Below are positions 36,653 to 45,457 of a stretch of 64,000 nt of DNA, in pieces. The stretch spans positions 120,597-184,596 of the forward strand of contig NZ_JABXKK010000094.1 of the NCBI RefSeq assembly GCF_017115045.1, read 5' to 3'. The position numbers and the translations under genes are program-made. A model generated the notes under the pieces. That model worked only from the letters and a program-made list of their open reading frames with translations. It did not search any database and was not told where the DNA came from. Source of the stretch: Nostoc sp. NMS8 (GTDB lineage Bacteria; Cyanobacteriota; Cyanobacteriia; Cyanobacteriales; Nostocaceae). Position 1 is the stretch's first letter. Every line of letters begins with the position of its first letter.

Positions 36653-37120
36653 CTATTTTTTGGGTAAGTCCTGGCTGTTGTTAAAGAAAAGTAGCGATCG
36701 CGCAGTTTTAAAGTAAGTAGCCCAATTTTGAGCATCGGGGCGCGATCGCCATTGAGGACGACTGACATCTAATGTCAGGACTGGTGCGATCGCTCCATAA
36801 TTTTGTACGGACACAATGATGGAAACATCTGTCACCAGTATATCTTGGTCGAAGCTCCTTTGAGCAGCTGCCCTTGCGGCCGCTTCCGCCCTTCTGAGAA
36901 CGGTTTCATAGTTTTCTTCTGGCAGGCGGTCGATAGCTAGATCGACTCTAGCGGTGTAAGCTCGCACAACCTGCGGTGCAATCGCTTCCATCAAAAACCA
37001 CGCAGGAACAGTAGATATAAGCAAAACTACTAAAGGAATTATCCGGATTCTTCTGGCAATTTGGCTAATAACTGAAAAGGGAGTGATCCATGATGGTAGG
37101 TGAGCATAAATCTTGCTCAT
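36653..37120 (-). CDS. Membrane-anchored hypothetical protein
   Basis: 155 aa, strong Shine-Dalgarno (AAGGAG) before the ATG. One hydrophobic segment near residues 27-48 (IIPLVVLLISTVPAWFLM) follows a basic N-terminus, and the rest is an exported soluble domain with an Ala/Arg-rich helix (RRAEAAARAAAQRSF) and a beta-rich end. I do not recognise the family. The good ribosome site and coherent composition support a real gene. Confidence 0.7.
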   Translation of the reverse strand: MSKIYAHLPSWITPFSVISQIARRIRIIPLVVLLISTVPAWFLMEAIAPQVVRAYTARVDLAIDRLPEENYETVLRRAEAAARAAAQRSFDQDILVTDVSIIVSVQNYGAIAPVLTLDVSRPQWRSRPDAQNWATYFKTARSLLFFNNSQDLPKK

Positions 37121-37320
37121 GACCTTCTATCTCCTTAATGATGATCTGTTATTGAAATTAGGTAAAAGGTATTTTCCCGCTAATTAACGTAATAAAAATT
37201 ACATTCTAACTGAAGATTCAATTAGAATCCCCTAGACTATAAGACACAGGTTAGCTTTGTTTTTTTGGCAAAGCCAACCGCAATTTTAAGACCAGCAAAC
37301 AATAACTGACAAAGAGCGGG

Positions 37321-39177
37321 ATGGCAAATTACTGGGCGATCGCGATTGGCATCAATCAATATCAGTTATTTCAACCTTTAAGTTGTGCCCAAGCGGATGC
37401 TGAGGCACTAGACGATTTTTTGGTGACAGAGGCAGGTTTTCTCCCCGAACACTGTCTAGTCATGACAGATACTTCGCCACCGATTGGGGATAGATCAACT
37501 TACCCGACAAAGGAGAATATTTTACTGCTGCTTGAAGATTTGGCAGCAAGAAGTTGGCAACCAGAAGACTATCTGTGGTTATTCTTTAGCGGTTATGGAG
37601 TCAACTACAAGGGCAAAGATTATTTAATGCCAGCAGAGGGCAACCCGGAACTAGTACAAGAGACTGGCATAGAATTGCGATCGCTAATGCAAAGTCTGCA
37701 ACTTGCTGACTTAAATGTATTGTTACTGCTTGATATCAACCGCGCTTTTGGCACTCAAGCAGATGCTCCCGTTGGTGAAGAAACCATAGAACTAGCCCAA
37801 GAGCTACAACTTGCGACAATTCTTTCTTGCCAACCAGAGCAATTTTCCCATGAGAGTAGCGAATTAGGTCACGGATTCTTTACAGCAGCTTTGTTAGAAG
37901 CTTTGGGTTCTGGTAATGGTAGCAACTTAGCAGATTTAGAAAGCTACCTCAGCCTGATCGTGCCAAAATTATGTCACCACCACTGGCGTCCTGTCCAAAA
38001 CCCTGCCACTATCATCCCATCAAGGCAGCAAGTAATCTTGCCAGAATTGGCAGTGGAAAGCGACTTTCAAGCAGAATCGGTGATTTATCCCGAAGAATCT
38101 TTTGCTGTTGCCCTTGCAGCTCCTCCCCTCGATGATTCCTTTAGAACTTCAGCAGATCGGAGCAGACGAGGAGAAGCTACTGTGAAATCCTCCCAACAGG
38201 TGAAAAGTCAAAAAGTCCAGGGGTCAAGTAGCAGCTTAGTTGCCCAGCCAATGGCGGAAACTTCTTTAGGAGTCAATACCACAGGAAGATTTATCCCCAA
38301 TTCTTCAAAAGGTTACGTCTCTCGATTGCCAGCGAATCAGCCAAGCATCCCTTTTTGGAAACAGTTTATCTTATGGGGCGGAGGCAGCTTGCTGGTAGCA
38401 GGTTTAATCGCTGTAGTTTTTCTCCGTAATCAAGAAACTTTCAGAATTAAGCAAATATCAAGCACATCACCCAATACCAATGTTAGCGATCGCCAAGTTA
38501 TTGAGAATTTACCAAGCGATGGTACTCCAGCAGTTAGACTCAAAAATCAATCTAGCGCCCAAATAGTCTCTAATTCCGAGTCAAAAAAGCGGAATCAAGC
38601 AGTATTAGACCTGGCGAAAATGTCGCTCAGACAAACTCAGGCGAGCGATTTGAGCATGGCGATCGCTACAGCCCGAAAAATTCAATCGGGTGAACCACTG
38701 TACGAACAAGCTCAAGAGAATATTCAGATTTGGAGCCAGATGATTTTAGATTTAGCAGAAGGTCGTGCTAAACAAAGACAGTATGCCAGCGCTATTGCTG
38801 CGGCTCGATTAATCACCAAAGACGAAGCCCCCTACGCCAAAGCACAAGCAGCAATTAACCTGTGGCGGCTAGAGGGTAAACAGTATGTGAGCAACAGAAC
38901 TCTTTTAGATGCAGCTAATGCCTTAATTAAGTCTGAACAGGCATCTACCTATAATCGAGCGATTGAAGTTGCCAAGAAAGTACCAGCAGATCAACCAGGC
39001 TTCGATACAGCCCAGAAATCGATCAACAAATGGAGTGAGAAAATTTTAGACCTGGCCAAGCGTCGCGCCGCCGAAGGAGAACGTAATGCCGCAATTGCCA
39101 CCGCTGCTTTAGTGCCAGAGGAAACAGCCGCTTATGAAGATGCTCAGGATGCCATTCAAAAATGGCAAAAGAAATAG
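37321..39177 (+). CDS. Caspase-fold (peptidase C14) protein with degenerate Tyr/Asn catalytic pair
   Basis: 618 aa. The N-terminal p20-like domain (about 1-240) starts with YWAIAIGINQYQ and has the two strands that normally carry the catalytic dyad: LWLFFSGYGVN (Tyr92 in place of His) and LLLLDINRAFG (Asn140 in place of Cys). A peptidase is therefore unlikely; cyanobacterial orthocaspases include such substituted forms. A linker leads to a transmembrane helix near 344-368 (ILWGGGSLLVAGLIAVVF), after which about 190 residues form degenerate helical repeats (ILDLAEGRAKQRQYASAIAA, ILDLAKRRAAEGERNAAIAT), possibly in the periplasm. Function is probably regulatory or scaffolding. A heptamer repeat stem-loop follows. 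Confidence 0.85.
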   Translation: MANYWAIAIGINQYQLFQPLSCAQADAEALDDFLVTEAGFLPEHCLVMTDTSPPIGDRSTYPTKENILLLLEDLAARSWQPEDYLWLFFSGYGVNYKGKDYLMPAEGNPELVQETGIELRSLMQSLQLADLNVLLLLDINRAFGTQADAPVGEETIELAQELQLATILSCQPEQFSHESSELGHGFFTAALLEALGSGNGSNLADLESYLSLIVPKLCHHHWRPVQNPATIIPSRQQVILPELAVESDFQAESVIYPEESFAVALAAPPLDDSFRTSADRSRRGEATVKSSQQVKSQKVQGSSSSLVAQPMAETSLGVNTTGRFIPNSSKGYVSRLPANQPSIPFWKQFILWGGGSLLVAGLIAVVFLRNQETFRIKQISSTSPNTNVSDRQVIENLPSDGTPAVRLKNQSSAQIVSNSESKKRNQAVLDLAKMSLRQTQASDLSMAIATARKIQSGEPLYEQAQENIQIWSQMILDLAEGRAKQRQYASAIAAARLITKDEAPYAKAQAAINLWRLEGKQYVSNRTLLDAANALIKSEQASTYNRAIEVAKKVPADQPGFDTAQKSINKWSEKILDLAKRRAAEGERNAAIATAALVPEETAAYEDAQDAIQKWQKK

Positions 39178-39200
39178 TAAAAAAATAATAAAAAATAGTT

Positions 39201-39260
39201 AGGAGTTAGGAATTAGGAGTTATATTATTGATCCCCGACCTTTTACTCCTGACTCCTAAC
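39201..39260. repeat. Heptamer repeat stem-loop after the caspase-fold gene
   Basis: Left units aggagtt, aggaatt, aggagtt (39201-39221); right units actcctg, actccta (39245-39258). The arms are complementary, so a stem-loop forms 24 bases after the stop. Confidence 0.7.
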
Positions 39261-39287
39261 TTTTTCCTCAGCGTTCATATCTCAGTA

Positions 39288-39665
39288 TTAGCAGTACTGC
39301 GATACATCTTCGCCACACTCGTCGGCTAGATAGCACAACGCTCGGAAACGTAAACCAACCACTTCTTCATATAAGGGGTTGAGCTTGCACATGGGTGGGA
39401 TGTGAAACAAGGTCTTCCCAAATAATTTGACATCGCGCTCAAAGGGGCATTGAGATGGAATCAGTTTGCACAAACGATGAGCTAGTTGGCGATCGCGGAC
39501 TTGAATGTTTTCTACTCGCTGCCGTAAGGGTTGGAGAATATCCCAGTAAGGCTTGGAAGGAGAATGGTTAAGCTGGGTTGTTTTATGGTCAGTAGTCTCT
39601 GCTTGATTGATTGATACCCAGCTAGCCAGAAAAATCCTTTTTGTGGTATTGTCGAATACCTTCAT
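39288..39665 (-). CDS. Mo-dependent nitrogenase C-terminal domain protein
   Basis: 125-aa cytoplasmic protein. From residue 35 on it matches the small cyanobacterial family named after the C-terminus of a Mo-dependent nitrogenase: WDILQPLRQRVENIQVRDR, LAHRLCKLIPSQCPFERD, FHIPPMCKLNPLYEEVVGLRFRAL as three blocks, and a Cys-rich end. Four to five cysteines are conserved-looking. Despite the name it is not a nitrogenase subunit and no nif gene is near; function unknown. ATG at 39665 follows AGAGGG. Confidence 0.82.
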   Translation of the reverse strand: MKVFDNTTKRIFLASWVSINQAETTDHKTTQLNHSPSKPYWDILQPLRQRVENIQVRDRQLAHRLCKLIPSQCPFERDVKLFGKTLFHIPPMCKLNPLYEEVVGLRFRALCYLADECGEDVSQYC

Positions 39666-40530
39666 GGTTAACCCTCTGTGTTATTGAGGCTATTCACCTT
39701 TTTGATGAATATATACAACGTGGCAACGAACTTTCCCGGAAAAATCGCGTTCTGACTGCGATATAATGTAATACCTGATTAGCCACTTAAGTCAGAACCT
39801 AATTTATTACTACGTCAAGTTAATCGCAAATTTCTGGGGATCGGTAGTGTAATATTACGATCTTGTTCATAACTTGACACAGTTTAAATTTTAATGAAGA
39901 CATCCGTCATTGGATAGGTTTTAGTGTAACATTTACAGAACTTAATATAAGGTCTTTCTGAAAGTATTTTTGCTAAGTATAAACATCAGTAATACTCTAG
40001 AAGGCTTTTTTCCTCTCGGTGTTCCCACTTTCTCACGTAAGTGTGTTCTATTGATTGATGGCTGAATGCCGTAGAAGCACTGATTTTTGATCGATTAGCA
40101 TCGATTGCATTTCACAAAACTTAGGTTTGCAGTCGTAATTTGAGAATGATATAGTCTGAAGCGTTAAAATCAGATGAACTTGCTTATGGGTATTTCTGTA
40201 CTTTACAGGGCAATTCCTCCTTCCAGTACACTGTTTGCAAGAGATGAAAGTTGGGAAGGATAGTGTCTTGACCACTTTGAGCAGTGGAGAGATTTGTTTA
40301 TTTTAGCAGCCGAGAACAATGAGGAGATATTGGTTGGAGTTGCTCGAGGCGACAGCAACCTAACAAGTTAGATCGCCTCCAATAACTATATATAGATAAT
40401 TTCTATACCCATGATAAAAGAAAGCGCAAAGACGTTCAGAAAAATTCTGTGTCTTTGCGCCAATCAAAGTTTAAGCCATGAAAACCACTGCTCAAACTTC
40501 TCTCTGTATGGAATTTTTATCTTAAATTCT
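39666..40530. other. Long intergenic region downstream of rnj
   Basis: 865 bases. Holds the hairpin at 40424-40460; the rest is AT-rich with no frame of coding quality. An upstream region for the gene at 39288-39665 must lie here, but no promoter was pinned down. Confidence 0.5.
40424..40460 (-). terminator. Hairpin downstream of rnj
   Basis: GCGCAAAGAC (40424-40433) pairs perfectly with 40451-40460, and an inner cagaa/ttctg stem extends it. It lies 70 bases past the rnj stop on its downstream side and belongs to a dispersed repeat type. Confidence 0.6.
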
Positions 40531-42303
40531 CTATGATGCTACCTGAGCAGCAGTCCGAGTGCGTCGCCTTCTCCCATCAGCAACTTTTACAGGTGGCTCA
40601 TCAGGGATTTGCATCAACAAAGTTACAGATGGCTGACATTGCAATTCCCGACGGATGGAACGTTGCAATTCTCGTTCTAAAGTTCCTTGCAATCCACCCC
40701 AGTCTATATCTGCTGCTTCACCTTGCTCAGGAGCAAATTCTGTCCAGCGCACAGTCAGGATTTCTTCAATGCGTTGTTTTACCCAAGTTTGTAACAGCGA
40801 TCGCTCTACACTTGTTACTACACCCCGCAGGTGAGTTTCTGGTTTTGCTAACAGTTTACCATTCCAATCAATGGCAGCTGCGATCGTGATAATGCCTTCT
40901 GAAGCCATGCGTTGCCGTTCTTGCAGGACTTTAGCACTTACCATACCCGAACTAGTAGTATCCACCAATTCAATACCCGATGGCACTTTACCAGCGACAC
41001 GAATGGCATCTTCTGTCAGTTCGACAATATCACCATTCTGAATAATGATCGTGTTTTCTGCGGGAATGCCCATACTCTGAGCCGTTTCTGCGTGCTTCAC
41101 CAACATCCGATGTTCGCCGTGAAATGGCACAAAGAATTTCGGTCGGGTTAAGGCAATCATCAGTTTTTGTTCTTCCTGACAGCCGTGACCGGAGACGTGG
41201 ATTCCTTTATCTCGACCATATACCACTTTCGCACCTTGAATCATCAATTTATCAATGGTGTTGACTACAGCGATGGTATTTCCGGGAATTGGGTTAGCAG
41301 AGAAGACTACCGTATCTCCTTCACGGATTTTAATGTGAGGATGTTCTTTGTTGGCAATGCGGGTCATTGCTGCCATTAATTCACCCTGAGAACCTGTAGT
41401 TAAGACTAAAACTTTTTCGTCAGGGAGATTGCGGACTGCGTGCAATGGTTGCAACAGATTATCTTCACACTTTATGTAACCTAAATTGCGGGCATGAGCA
41501 ATCAAGTTCAGCATGGAACGTCCGACAACTGTCACTACACGATTCTGCTTCTTCGCAATATCCAAAATCATGTTAATGCGATGGACGCTAGAAGCAAAGG
41601 TAGTGACAAATAGTCGCCCAGGTGCTTGACTAAATACTCTCTCCAGATTGGGATAAACTGAGCGTTCCGAAGGTGTAAATCCTGGTGTCTCAGCATTAGT
41701 AGAATCACTTAGGAGGCAAAGAACGCCTTTTTCACCATGTTCTGCTAGGCGTTGCAAGTCAAACTTTTCACCATCCACTGGAGTGTGGTCAATTTTAAAA
41801 TCCCCTGTGTGAATGACTACACCAAGGGGAGTATGAATGGCAACAGTGAAACTATCAGCGATGGAGTGAGTATTGCGGATATATTCAACTAAAAAGTTTT
41901 TACCAATTCGCACTACATCACGTGGTAAAACTGTTCTTATTTCTGTGCGATCGCGGACTCCTGCTTCTTCTAATTTACCCTCTAGCATTGCCATTGCTAA
42001 TCTGGGCCCATAAATCACCGGGATATCAAATTGCTTGAGGTGAAAAGCAATCCCGCCAATATGATCTTCATGACCGTGAGTAACAATCATCCCTTTAATT
42101 TTGTGGCGATTTTCCCGCAGATAGGTCGTATCTGGTAAAACAATATTTACTCCATGCATCGCCTCTGTAGGAAAAGCCAATCCCGCATCTAACAGGATAA
42201 TTTCATCGTCATACTCAAAAAGACAGGTATTTTTCCCAATTTCGTGCAAACCGCCCAAAGGAATAATTTTCAAGGCGGAATTATTAGCTTCGTTTTTAGC
42301 CAT
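40531..42303 (-). CDS. rnj: Ribonuclease J
   Basis: Metallo-beta-lactamase/beta-CASP RNase with 5'-3' exo- and endonuclease activity in mRNA decay and rRNA maturation. 590 aa. Zinc site HGHEDHIGG near residue 77, LLSDSTNAETPG, HSIADS and HTGDFKIDHTPVDG follow, and the beta-CASP block ends VSGHGCQEEQKLMIALTRPKFFVPFHGEH. The C-terminal 150 residues contain the RNase J specific domain and a basic tail (GRRRRTRTAAQ). AAGGAG precedes the ATG. Third gene after asd and dapA on the minus strand. Confidence 0.96.
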   Translation of the reverse strand: MAKNEANNSALKIIPLGGLHEIGKNTCLFEYDDEIILLDAGLAFPTEAMHGVNIVLPDTTYLRENRHKIKGMIVTHGHEDHIGGIAFHLKQFDIPVIYGPRLAMAMLEGKLEEAGVRDRTEIRTVLPRDVVRIGKNFLVEYIRNTHSIADSFTVAIHTPLGVVIHTGDFKIDHTPVDGEKFDLQRLAEHGEKGVLCLLSDSTNAETPGFTPSERSVYPNLERVFSQAPGRLFVTTFASSVHRINMILDIAKKQNRVVTVVGRSMLNLIAHARNLGYIKCEDNLLQPLHAVRNLPDEKVLVLTTGSQGELMAAMTRIANKEHPHIKIREGDTVVFSANPIPGNTIAVVNTIDKLMIQGAKVVYGRDKGIHVSGHGCQEEQKLMIALTRPKFFVPFHGEHRMLVKHAETAQSMGIPAENTIIIQNGDIVELTEDAIRVAGKVPSGIELVDTTSSGMVSAKVLQERQRMASEGIITIAAAIDWNGKLLAKPETHLRGVVTSVERSLLQTWVKQRIEEILTVRWTEFAPEQGEAADIDWGGLQGTLERELQRSIRRELQCQPSVTLLMQIPDEPPVKVADGRRRRTRTAAQVAS

Positions 42304-42579
42304 TTTCTCCTTAGATTGTTACTTGTGGTTAATTAAGTTGATAGTTAACGAACTTGCATTTAAGACATCATCTGTCTCTTAAGTCAGTCTGAAAGCAATC
42401 AAGTTTTAATTGAAGATTTCAATTTTTTATTCAATAAAATCGACTGTACACTCAAGGATTCATAGTATATCTATCAGTCCTAGCACAGGTTTTTAAATTG
42501 CAATTTATGAACAATTATGATCGTTGTTTATATGTATCTTTGGTAATGAGTAGATTAGCAATGCTTAACTAGTTGGTGG

Positions 42580-43464
42580 CTAGATTAAACTAAGTTCTTT
42601 CAGAACCGCTTCTAATTTTTGACTGACTTCTACATCAGCTTCACATAGGGGCAGACGAGTTGAACCAACCTCCCAACCTTGAAGTTTCAGTGCTTTTTTC
42701 ACTGGAATTGGATTTGAAGTGAGAAATAGGGCTTTAAACAACGGGAACAGTTGGAGATGAATGTCGCTTGCTACCTCAATTTTTCCGGCACTAAAAGCTT
42801 GGATCATCTGCTGTAGTTGGTTTCCTACCAGATGAGAAGCTACACTTACCACACCCTTTGCCCCGATCGCTAACAAGGGCAAAGTCATGTAATCATCACC
42901 AGAATAGATGTGGAATTCTTTTGGTGTCAAGCGGCGAATTTCGCTTGCCTGATCTATACTACCAGTGGATTCTTTAATCCCGACAATATTGTTAACCTCA
43001 GCTAACCGGGCAACTGTTTCTGGCTGAAGGTTTTGTCCGGTACGACCGGGCACATTATATAACAACAATGGTAAGTCGGGACAGGCTTGTGCTATCGCCT
43101 TAAAGTGCGCTTCCAATCCCGCTTGTGGCGGTTTGTTGTAATAAGGAACAACTTGTAAGGAACCATGTACTCCTATTTTAGACGCTTTTTCGGTGGCTGC
43201 GATCGCTTCTTTAGTGGAATTTGATCCACAACCTGCGATGACCTTGGCTTTTCCGGCCACGGACTGCAATACCTCGACAAACAACTGGTATTCCTCATCC
43301 CAACTTAGCGTCGGGGACTCTCCTGTTGTGCCGCACATCACCAATGTATCTGTACCATTGTTAGCTAGATGCGCCGCCAGTTCTGCCGCTACATCATAGT
43401 TGACACTACCATCTGCTTTAAATGGCGTAATCATAGCGGTTAAAACATTGCCAAAATCTCCCAC
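42580..43464 (-). CDS. dapA: 4-hydroxy-tetrahydrodipicolinate synthase
   Basis: Condenses aspartate semialdehyde with pyruvate in lysine/diaminopimelate synthesis. 294 aa TIM barrel: MCGTTGESPTLSWDEE, GSNSTKEAIAATEKA, the Tyr in LLYNVPGRTGQN and the Schiff-base Lys in IVGIKESTGSIDQ. GTG start at 43464. It lies 120 bases after asd, which makes its substrate, and 276 bases before rnj. Confidence 0.96.
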   Translation of the reverse strand: MGDFGNVLTAMITPFKADGSVNYDVAAELAAHLANNGTDTLVMCGTTGESPTLSWDEEYQLFVEVLQSVAGKAKVIAGCGSNSTKEAIAATEKASKIGVHGSLQVVPYYNKPPQAGLEAHFKAIAQACPDLPLLLYNVPGRTGQNLQPETVARLAEVNNIVGIKESTGSIDQASEIRRLTPKEFHIYSGDDYMTLPLLAIGAKGVVSVASHLVGNQLQQMIQAFSAGKIEVASDIHLQLFPLFKALFLTSNPIPVKKALKLQGWEVGSTRLPLCEADVEVSQKLEAVLKELSLI

Positions 43465-43547
43465 CCTTTTTTCACTCCTGATTACCCATGTTTTTATATC
43501 TTGGTGGTTCTCTATTGTAATAACCTATCTGCAAATTGCTTTCAAGT

Positions 43548-43603
43548 GTCATTAGTCTTTTGTCTTTTGTCACTTAACTAATAACTAATGACTAATAGCT
43601 AAT
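43548..43603. repeat. Heptamer repeats overlapping the asd stop
   Basis: Eight units in register: gtcatta, gtctttt, gtctttt, gtcactt, aactaat, aactaat, gactaat, agctaat. The asd stop (43585-43587) and its last residues ISH are encoded inside the array. Confidence 0.8.
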
Positions 43604-44622
43604 GGTTTGAGTAGATTTTTCTCTACCAACAATTCGGCGATTTGGATTGCATTTAATGCTGCGCCTTTACGGATTTGGTCGCCACACAACCATAATTCCA
43701 AGCCACAAGGATGGGAAATATCCTGACGAATTCTTCCCACTAGAACTTCATCTTGACCTGTTGCTTCAATTGGCATCGGAAAATGGTTAGTTCCCCAATC
43801 TTCTACCAATTTTACTCCAGGGGAGGAATTTAAAATTTCTCTGGCTTCCTTCGCACTAAAGGGAGTCTCAAATTCTAAATTAATGGCTTCTGAGTGGGCA
43901 CGGAGTACGGGAACCCGTATACAGGTCGCAGTGATTCTGATTTGCTGCGTGCCAAATATTTTTCGGGTTTCGTTCACCATCTTCATTTCTTCCTCACAAT
44001 AACCCAAATCGTTTAATGGAGAGTTATGGGGGAATAAATTAAATGCCAATGGGTAAGGCAATATTTCGGCAATCGGTGGCTGTCCTTGTAGTATAGCGCT
44101 TGTTTGGGTTTTGACTTCTGCCATTGCCCTAGCACCTGCACCACTAGCCGATTGGTAGGTTGCAGCGACGATGCGTTGCACTGGTTTAACTTTATGCAAT
44201 GGCCAGACTGCCACAGCCATTAAAATCGTTGTACAGTTGGGGTTTGCAATAATGCCTTGGTGATGCGCTGCGGCTTGGGGATTCACCTCTGGCACTACTA
44301 AGGGAACTTCTGGGTTCATCCGAAAGGCGCTGGAGTTGTCAATTACCACTGCGCCCTTTTCGACGGCAACTGCTGCCCAAGTTTTGGATGTGGAACCACC
44401 TGCACTAGCCAGTACTATATCGACATTTTCAAAGGCGCGATCGCTCACTGGCTCTATTGGTATATTTTCCCCTTTAAAGCGTAGCGATCGCCCCACACTC
44501 CGCTCTGATGCCAATAACTTCAATTCAGCAACCGGAAAGTTACGGTTTTCTAATAATTCCAGCAACTCAGTGCCAACTGCACCAGTTGCTCCCAAAATAG
44601 CTAAACGATAGGATTTCGACAA
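43585..44622 (-). CDS. asd: Aspartate-semialdehyde dehydrogenase
   Basis: NADPH-dependent reduction of aspartyl phosphate to aspartate semialdehyde, the branch point to lysine, threonine and methionine. 345 aa if started at the TTG at 44622, which has an ideal AAAGGAGG 8 bases upstream; an ATG at 44655 would put that site inside the gene. Motifs: LAILGATGAVGTELLELL (NADP loop), the catalytic Cys in ANPNCTTILMAV, and the C-terminal GLELWLCGDQIRKGAALNA. First gene of asd-dapA-rnj; a heptamer array supplies its C-terminus. Confidence 0.95.
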   Translation of the reverse strand: MSKSYRLAILGATGAVGTELLELLENRNFPVAELKLLASERSVGRSLRFKGENIPIEPVSDRAFENVDIVLASAGGSTSKTWAAVAVEKGAVVIDNSSAFRMNPEVPLVVPEVNPQAAAHHQGIIANPNCTTILMAVAVWPLHKVKPVQRIVAATYQSASGAGARAMAEVKTQTSAILQGQPPIAEILPYPLAFNLFPHNSPLNDLGYCEEEMKMVNETRKIFGTQQIRITATCIRVPVLRAHSEAINLEFETPFSAKEAREILNSSPGVKLVEDWGTNHFPMPIEATGQDEVLVGRIRQDISHPCGLELWLCGDQIRKGAALNAIQIAELLVEKNLLKPLAISH

Positions 44623-45225
44623 ATTTGTTTCCTCCTTTAAGAGACTTATCTGCAATTTATTGGAACAATTGACAATTTTTTATATAATTAGCGATCGCAG
44701 CCTGGAAATAGATTTTGAATAAGCTTTAGATTTTTTCTAATTTACTCTGTTTTTATATATTTATTAATGCATTTATTTGCTTGCTTCTTTAATAAGTTAA
44801 GTAATGTTGAATTTTACGACTATGGACATCCATTTATTTTATCCGTTTTTAACTATAAACTGCCATTGAGCAGAAAAATGTAGATATCTGCACTTAGACG
44901 TTTAACAGGCATCTCACCTATAAGGCAAGAGACATCTTGGCTACACAAAAGTTGTTCACCAAGATGATGAATGTACTACTAAGATCGAAATGCACAAAAC
45001 AAGTACAAAACAAACTTAGCTATGCGCTTAGGTTAACGGATACGCTGTCGTACCATAACTTAGAAATAGCTAGACTCAATACTATAACTTTAATTTGGGG
45101 TACTAACCACTCGTTGAGAACCAGGATATCACGGCATTAGCTCACTGAATAATTAATTCCTGAGAGTAAGAAGGGATTCGGGAGTGGAGGAATAATGAGC
45201 GAGCAGGGGAAGATGGAGAATAACC

Positions 45226-45246
45226 AATGCCCAATGCCCAATGACC
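45226..45246. repeat. Heptamer tandem repeat AATGCCC x3
   Basis: aatgccc, aatgccc, aatgacc in 7-base register. The same unit recurs at 47010-47030. Confidence 0.8.
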
Positions 45247-45316
45247 AAATTGTTATGAAAGTAAAATGTCAAGTCCTTGGTCATTGGCAGTAAACTGGAT
45301 CTTTGCCCCAGGACAA

Positions 45317-45334
45317 ACATCCATCCTTGGATGT
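45317..45334 (+). other. Small hairpin upstream of tig
   Basis: ACATCCA-TCCT-TGGATGT, a perfect 7-bp stem with a 4-base loop, about 70 bases upstream of the proposed tig promoter. Role unknown. Confidence 0.4.
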
Positions 45335-45404
45335 CACAAGACCTTTTGGCAAACTCCCATTACCCCTAAGAGACATTAAGCCATAAACGCAAACAATTAT
45401 TTTA

Positions 45405-45433
45405 TTGCGTTTTGTGTGTACTCGGAGTATAAA
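45405..45433 (+). promoter_or_regulatory. Sigma-70 type promoter for tig
   Basis: TTGCGT (45405-45410), a 17-base spacer and TATAAA (45428-45433) lie 24 bases before the tig ATG, so the leader would be short. Confidence 0.65.
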
Positions 45434-45457
45434 ATACCAGAAAACTAGAGACAAAGC

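Larger units (their letters stand above)
44623..45457. other. Divergent region between asd and tig
   Basis: 835 bases. Holds a heptamer set at 45226-45246, a hairpin at 45317-45334 and the tig promoter at 45405-45433. The asd promoter must lie at its left end, where no clear boxes were set. A 67-codon frame at 44937-45140 has no coding character. Confidence 0.55.

Noticed and set aside
40048..40275. 75-codon minus-strand frame in the spacer downstream of rnj
   Set aside because: No ribosome site, odd composition, no recognised family.
44937..45140. 67-codon frame between asd and tig
   Set aside because: TTG start without ribosome site and no recognisable composition; treated as non-coding.
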